Assembly: GCA_020723485.1 (NCBI GenBank)
Contig: DYIU01000005.1
Location: forward strand, 124,001-188,000
Direction: 5' to 3'
Source: Acidimicrobium ferrooxidans
Lineage (GTDB): Bacteria > Actinomycetota > Geothermincolia > Fen-727 > Anoxymicrobiaceae
Length of the DNA: 64,000 nt
Of the stretch, positions 62,083-64,000 are shown piece after piece. Made by a program: the position numbers and the translations under genes. Every line of letters begins with the position of its first letter. Position 1 is the first letter of the stretch. The notes beneath the pieces were generated by a model, which worked only from the letters and a program-made list of their open reading frames with translations, had not been told where the DNA came from and searched no databases.

Positions 62083-62108
62083 GAGCCGGGCCTTACCGGG
62101 CCCGGCTC
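62083..62108. terminator. Perfect 10-bp stem-loop between convergent genes
   Basis: GAGCCGGGCC-ttaccg-GGCCCGGCTC between the DUF4190 stop (62060) and the xseB stop (62124). It has no T run, but its position and strength suit a bidirectional transcription end. Confidence 0.6.
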
Positions 62109-62123
62109 ATCCCATGCTGGCGG

Positions 62124-62381
62124 TCATTCCCCTTCGGAGGCCTCCTCGTCCGCCTCCTCCAGGGGGACGGCGCGTATCTCGCCCTCGAGCGAGTCCACGA
62201 GCAGTTCGACCTTCGCCTGGGCGGAGTCGAGCTTGTCCTGGCAGTACTTGATGAGCTCGACGCCGCGCTCGAAGAGAGCCAGGCTCTGCTCGAGCTCGAG
62301 CTCGCCGCTCTCCAGGGAGTCGGTGATCTTCTCGAGCTCTTCTATTGCCTCCTTGAAGGTCGGTTCCTTGTCCTTGGCCAA
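62124..62381 (-). CDS. xseB: Exodeoxyribonuclease VII small subunit
   Basis: 85 aa, typical of XseB: FKEAIEELEKITDSLESGEL and LFERGVELIKYCQDKLDSA. The tail is acidic. The TTG at 62381 follows GGAAGGAG, which overlaps the end of xseA. It forms ExoVII with the large subunit, degrading single-stranded DNA. Confidence 0.95.
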   Translation of the reverse strand: MAKDKEPTFKEAIEELEKITDSLESGELELEQSLALFERGVELIKYCQDKLDSAQAKVELLVDSLEGEIRAVPLEEADEEASEGE

Positions 62382-62387
62382 CCGGCT

Positions 62388-63800
62388 TCACTCCTTCCCG
62401 GTGACTTCCGCCTCCAGCGCGCCCCTGGCGAGCCTTATCTCGAGCGGGGAGCCTACCTCGACCTCGTCCGGCGAGCGGACCACCGCCCCGGTGTCTTTAC
62501 TGAAGGTTATCGAATAACCGCGCTCGAGCACCGCCAGCGGGCTCAGAGCGTCCGCTCGTGCTTTTATTCTCTCGAGTGCTCCCCTGTCCCTTTGGACCGC
62601 GGCGGGCCCGCACCGTGCCAGGCGTCCGCGCGCTGCCTCAATACCCGCCGCCCTGCGGGCAAGCAGTTCGGCCGCGAGCCTGAAGACCGGCCTGCAGGCT
62701 ATGACCGCGAGGCGGTGGCGGCTGCGGGTGAGCCCCCTGGACGGGCTCTCGGGGAGCGCCACGGCCGTGCGCTCGAACCTCTGGAGGAACGGACCCAGTA
62801 TGAAGTCCGGGCCTCGGTACAGGGGAAGCCTGCGGATGCCCTCGAGGTGCCTCTGCGCGTGCTGGAGCTCGGCGGCGGCGTGGCGGCGAAGGCCTGCTGC
62901 GCTCTTCGCCAGGAGGGCCTGGAGGTCGAGCCGGTCCGGCACCGCGGCCTCGGCGGCCGCCGTGGGGGTGCTGGCCCGCCTGTCGGCGACCAGGTCGGCG
63001 ATGCTGACGTCGGGCTCGTGTCCGATGCCGGTTATCACCGGCACGCTCATGCCGGTAATCGTGCGGGCGACCGGCTCGGTGCTGAACGGCTCGAGGTCCT
63101 GGATGGAGCCCCCTCCCCTGGCCAGTATCACCAGGTCGACAGGGCACGGCCCGTCGAAGAACCGCAGCCCCGCACATATCTGCTCTACGGCTCCCTCTCC
63201 CTGCACGCGCACGCCCCTGACGAAGACGGCCGCCGCGGGAAAGCGCCGGCCTATTGTGACCGTGACGTCGCGTATGGCGGCGCCCCTGGTGGAGGTGACC
63301 ACGCCGATGCGCTCGGGGAACGCGGGGAGGGGCTTCTTGAGCGCCTCATCGAAAAGACCCTCGGCGTGGAGCTTGCGCTTGAGCGCCTCGATGCGGCGCT
63401 GTATCTCGCCCTCGCCGAACGGCCTTACCTCGGCGACCCGTATCTGGTACTTGCCCTGCTTCTCGAAGAGCGACAGCGTGCCACGGACGATGATCGAGGC
63501 CCCGTCCTCGAGGGTAAAGCCCAGTGAATCAAAGACACGTTTCTGAAGGATCGCGGGAAGCGACGCACCGCCGTCGCGCAGGTCGAGGTAGACGTAGTAA
63601 GGGTAGCGCGTGTTGAGCCCGGATATCTCACCCTGGACCGTCACGGTCAGCCGCTCGAGAGCGTGCTTCGCCATGCGGTTGACCTCGCTCACGGTCAGAA
63701 CCGTCTCCGCGGGTTCCTCCGCCGGCTCCTCGGGGGTCTCCTCTTGTTCTTCAGGCCAGGGCAGCGTCAGCTCTTCCAAGTAAGTATCCTCCGTGGTCAT
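62388..63800 (-). CDS. xseA: Exodeoxyribonuclease VII large subunit
   Basis: 470 aa from the ATG at 63800, six bases after CAGGAG. The N-terminal OB-fold carries LTVTVQGEISGLN and the catalytic domain has GVVTSTRGAAIRDV, LARGGGSIQDL and VPVITGIGHEPDVSIADLVADRRASTPTAAAE (in segments). An acidic N-terminal stretch of about 35 residues (Pro/Glu-rich) precedes the OB-fold and is unusual. An ATG at 63857 that overlaps the stop of the gene upstream (ATGA) is a second possible start. Confidence 0.95.
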   Translation of the reverse strand: MTTEDTYLEELTLPWPEEQEETPEEPAEEPAETVLTVSEVNRMAKHALERLTVTVQGEISGLNTRYPYYVYLDLRDGGASLPAILQKRVFDSLGFTLEDGASIIVRGTLSLFEKQGKYQIRVAEVRPFGEGEIQRRIEALKRKLHAEGLFDEALKKPLPAFPERIGVVTSTRGAAIRDVTVTIGRRFPAAAVFVRGVRVQGEGAVEQICAGLRFFDGPCPVDLVILARGGGSIQDLEPFSTEPVARTITGMSVPVITGIGHEPDVSIADLVADRRASTPTAAAEAAVPDRLDLQALLAKSAAGLRRHAAAELQHAQRHLEGIRRLPLYRGPDFILGPFLQRFERTAVALPESPSRGLTRSRHRLAVIACRPVFRLAAELLARRAAGIEAARGRLARCGPAAVQRDRGALERIKARADALSPLAVLERGYSITFSKDTGAVVRSPDEVEVGSPLEIRLARGALEAEVTGKE

Positions 63801-63853
63801 TATAGCTCCTGGCGCCCACGCCGTATCGCTCTTCACCGAACAGCGCAGGGAGT

Positions 63854-64000
63854 TCATATCCCGCCGAGATCCGGGCCACACCTGCCGGGCAGTCTTCCGT
63901 CAAAGGCACTGTTCAATCTGGTCATAATCCAGATGAAGAGGAAAGCGTAGCCCAGGGGCAGCAGTAAGAAGACAAGCAGCAGCGACACGATCCATTCAAT
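63854..64000 (-). CDS. C-terminal end of a membrane protein
   Basis: The last 48 codons of a minus-strand gene that begins beyond the right edge. The visible part is a long hydrophobic helix (about WIVSLLLVFLLLPLGYAFLF) followed by a short tail containing one Cys and ending LGGI. It is upstream of xseA and its TGA (63856-63854) overlaps a possible xseA start. Family unknown. Confidence 0.6.
   Translation of the reverse strand: MEWIVSLLLVFLLLPLGYAFLFIWIMTRLNSAFDGRLPGRCGPDLGGI

Overview
The window is a GC-rich, densely packed bacterial chromosome segment, most likely from a deep-branching, probably anaerobic actinobacterium. The placement is inferred from gene order: helY-truA, rplM-rpsI-glmM-glmS-nnr-alr-tsaE-tsaB-rimI-tsaD-groES-groEL and guaB3-guaA are arranged much as in Actinomycetota, with a CBS-less GuaB3-type IMP dehydrogenase and many GTG/TTG starts. 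There are no rRNA or tRNA genes, no transposase genes and no CRISPR array. The only gene-free stretch over 300 bp is 14543-15289.

Layout. (1) 1-4636: a degenerate M28-type membrane protein diverging from rarA, a Cys-rich ferredoxin-like protein and a zinc-ribbon membrane protein. (2) 4706-8416: a beta-oxidation-type operon, two acyl-CoA dehydrogenases around a canonical thiolase. (3) 8627-14542: a zinc-ribbon membrane protein, pcrA, guaA and guaB3. (4) 14543-15289: a non-coding gap holding a 161-bp AT-rich element with perfect 20-bp inverted ends. (5) 15290-30900: a lipid/acyl-CoA accessory island. One minus-strand operon runs tetR, DUF35, thiolase-like B, thiolase-like A, DUF35, PaaG-like isomerase, NMO-like flavoprotein, a CrtI-like/ferredoxin-reductase fusion, a 56-aa membrane peptide, a CrtI-like oxidoreductase and fadD. 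A divergent plus-strand operon carries a STAS/SEC14-like protein, a BKACE-type enzyme, a second CrtI-like paralogue and a DUF6125-like protein. A perfect 16-bp palindrome next to a consensus TATAAT lies between them. (6) 30904-51766: the actinobacterial housekeeping block (class I aldolase, groESL, glpK, tsaD-rimI-tsaB-tsaE, a UDG, small enzymes, alr, nnr, glmS, glmM, rpsI, rplM). (7) 52305-64000: a PASTA amidase, two intact M28 peptidases, truA, helY, corA, three small membrane proteins, xseB and xseA.

The island is the strongest candidate for an undescribed pathway. It pairs two thiolase-fold proteins lacking the thiolase Cys and His with two DUF35 proteins, and adds three CrtI/RetSat-like flavoproteins, one fused to its own NAD(P)H-to-[2Fe-2S] electron chain. 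By analogy with thiolase-like/DUF35 aldolases of steroid side-chain degradation, it may process a branched, isoprenoid or polycyclic acyl-CoA; this is inference.

A second striking feature is a roughly 35-bp palindromic repeat (ends like AACGCAACA and TGTTGCGTT, core GGGGTCAGGTC) found in several complete and partial copies, nearly all directly at stop codons. The groESL operator has a full CIRCE plus two extra half-sites at exactly 23-bp steps, and rplM has a consensus promoter followed by a terminator-like hairpin in its leader.
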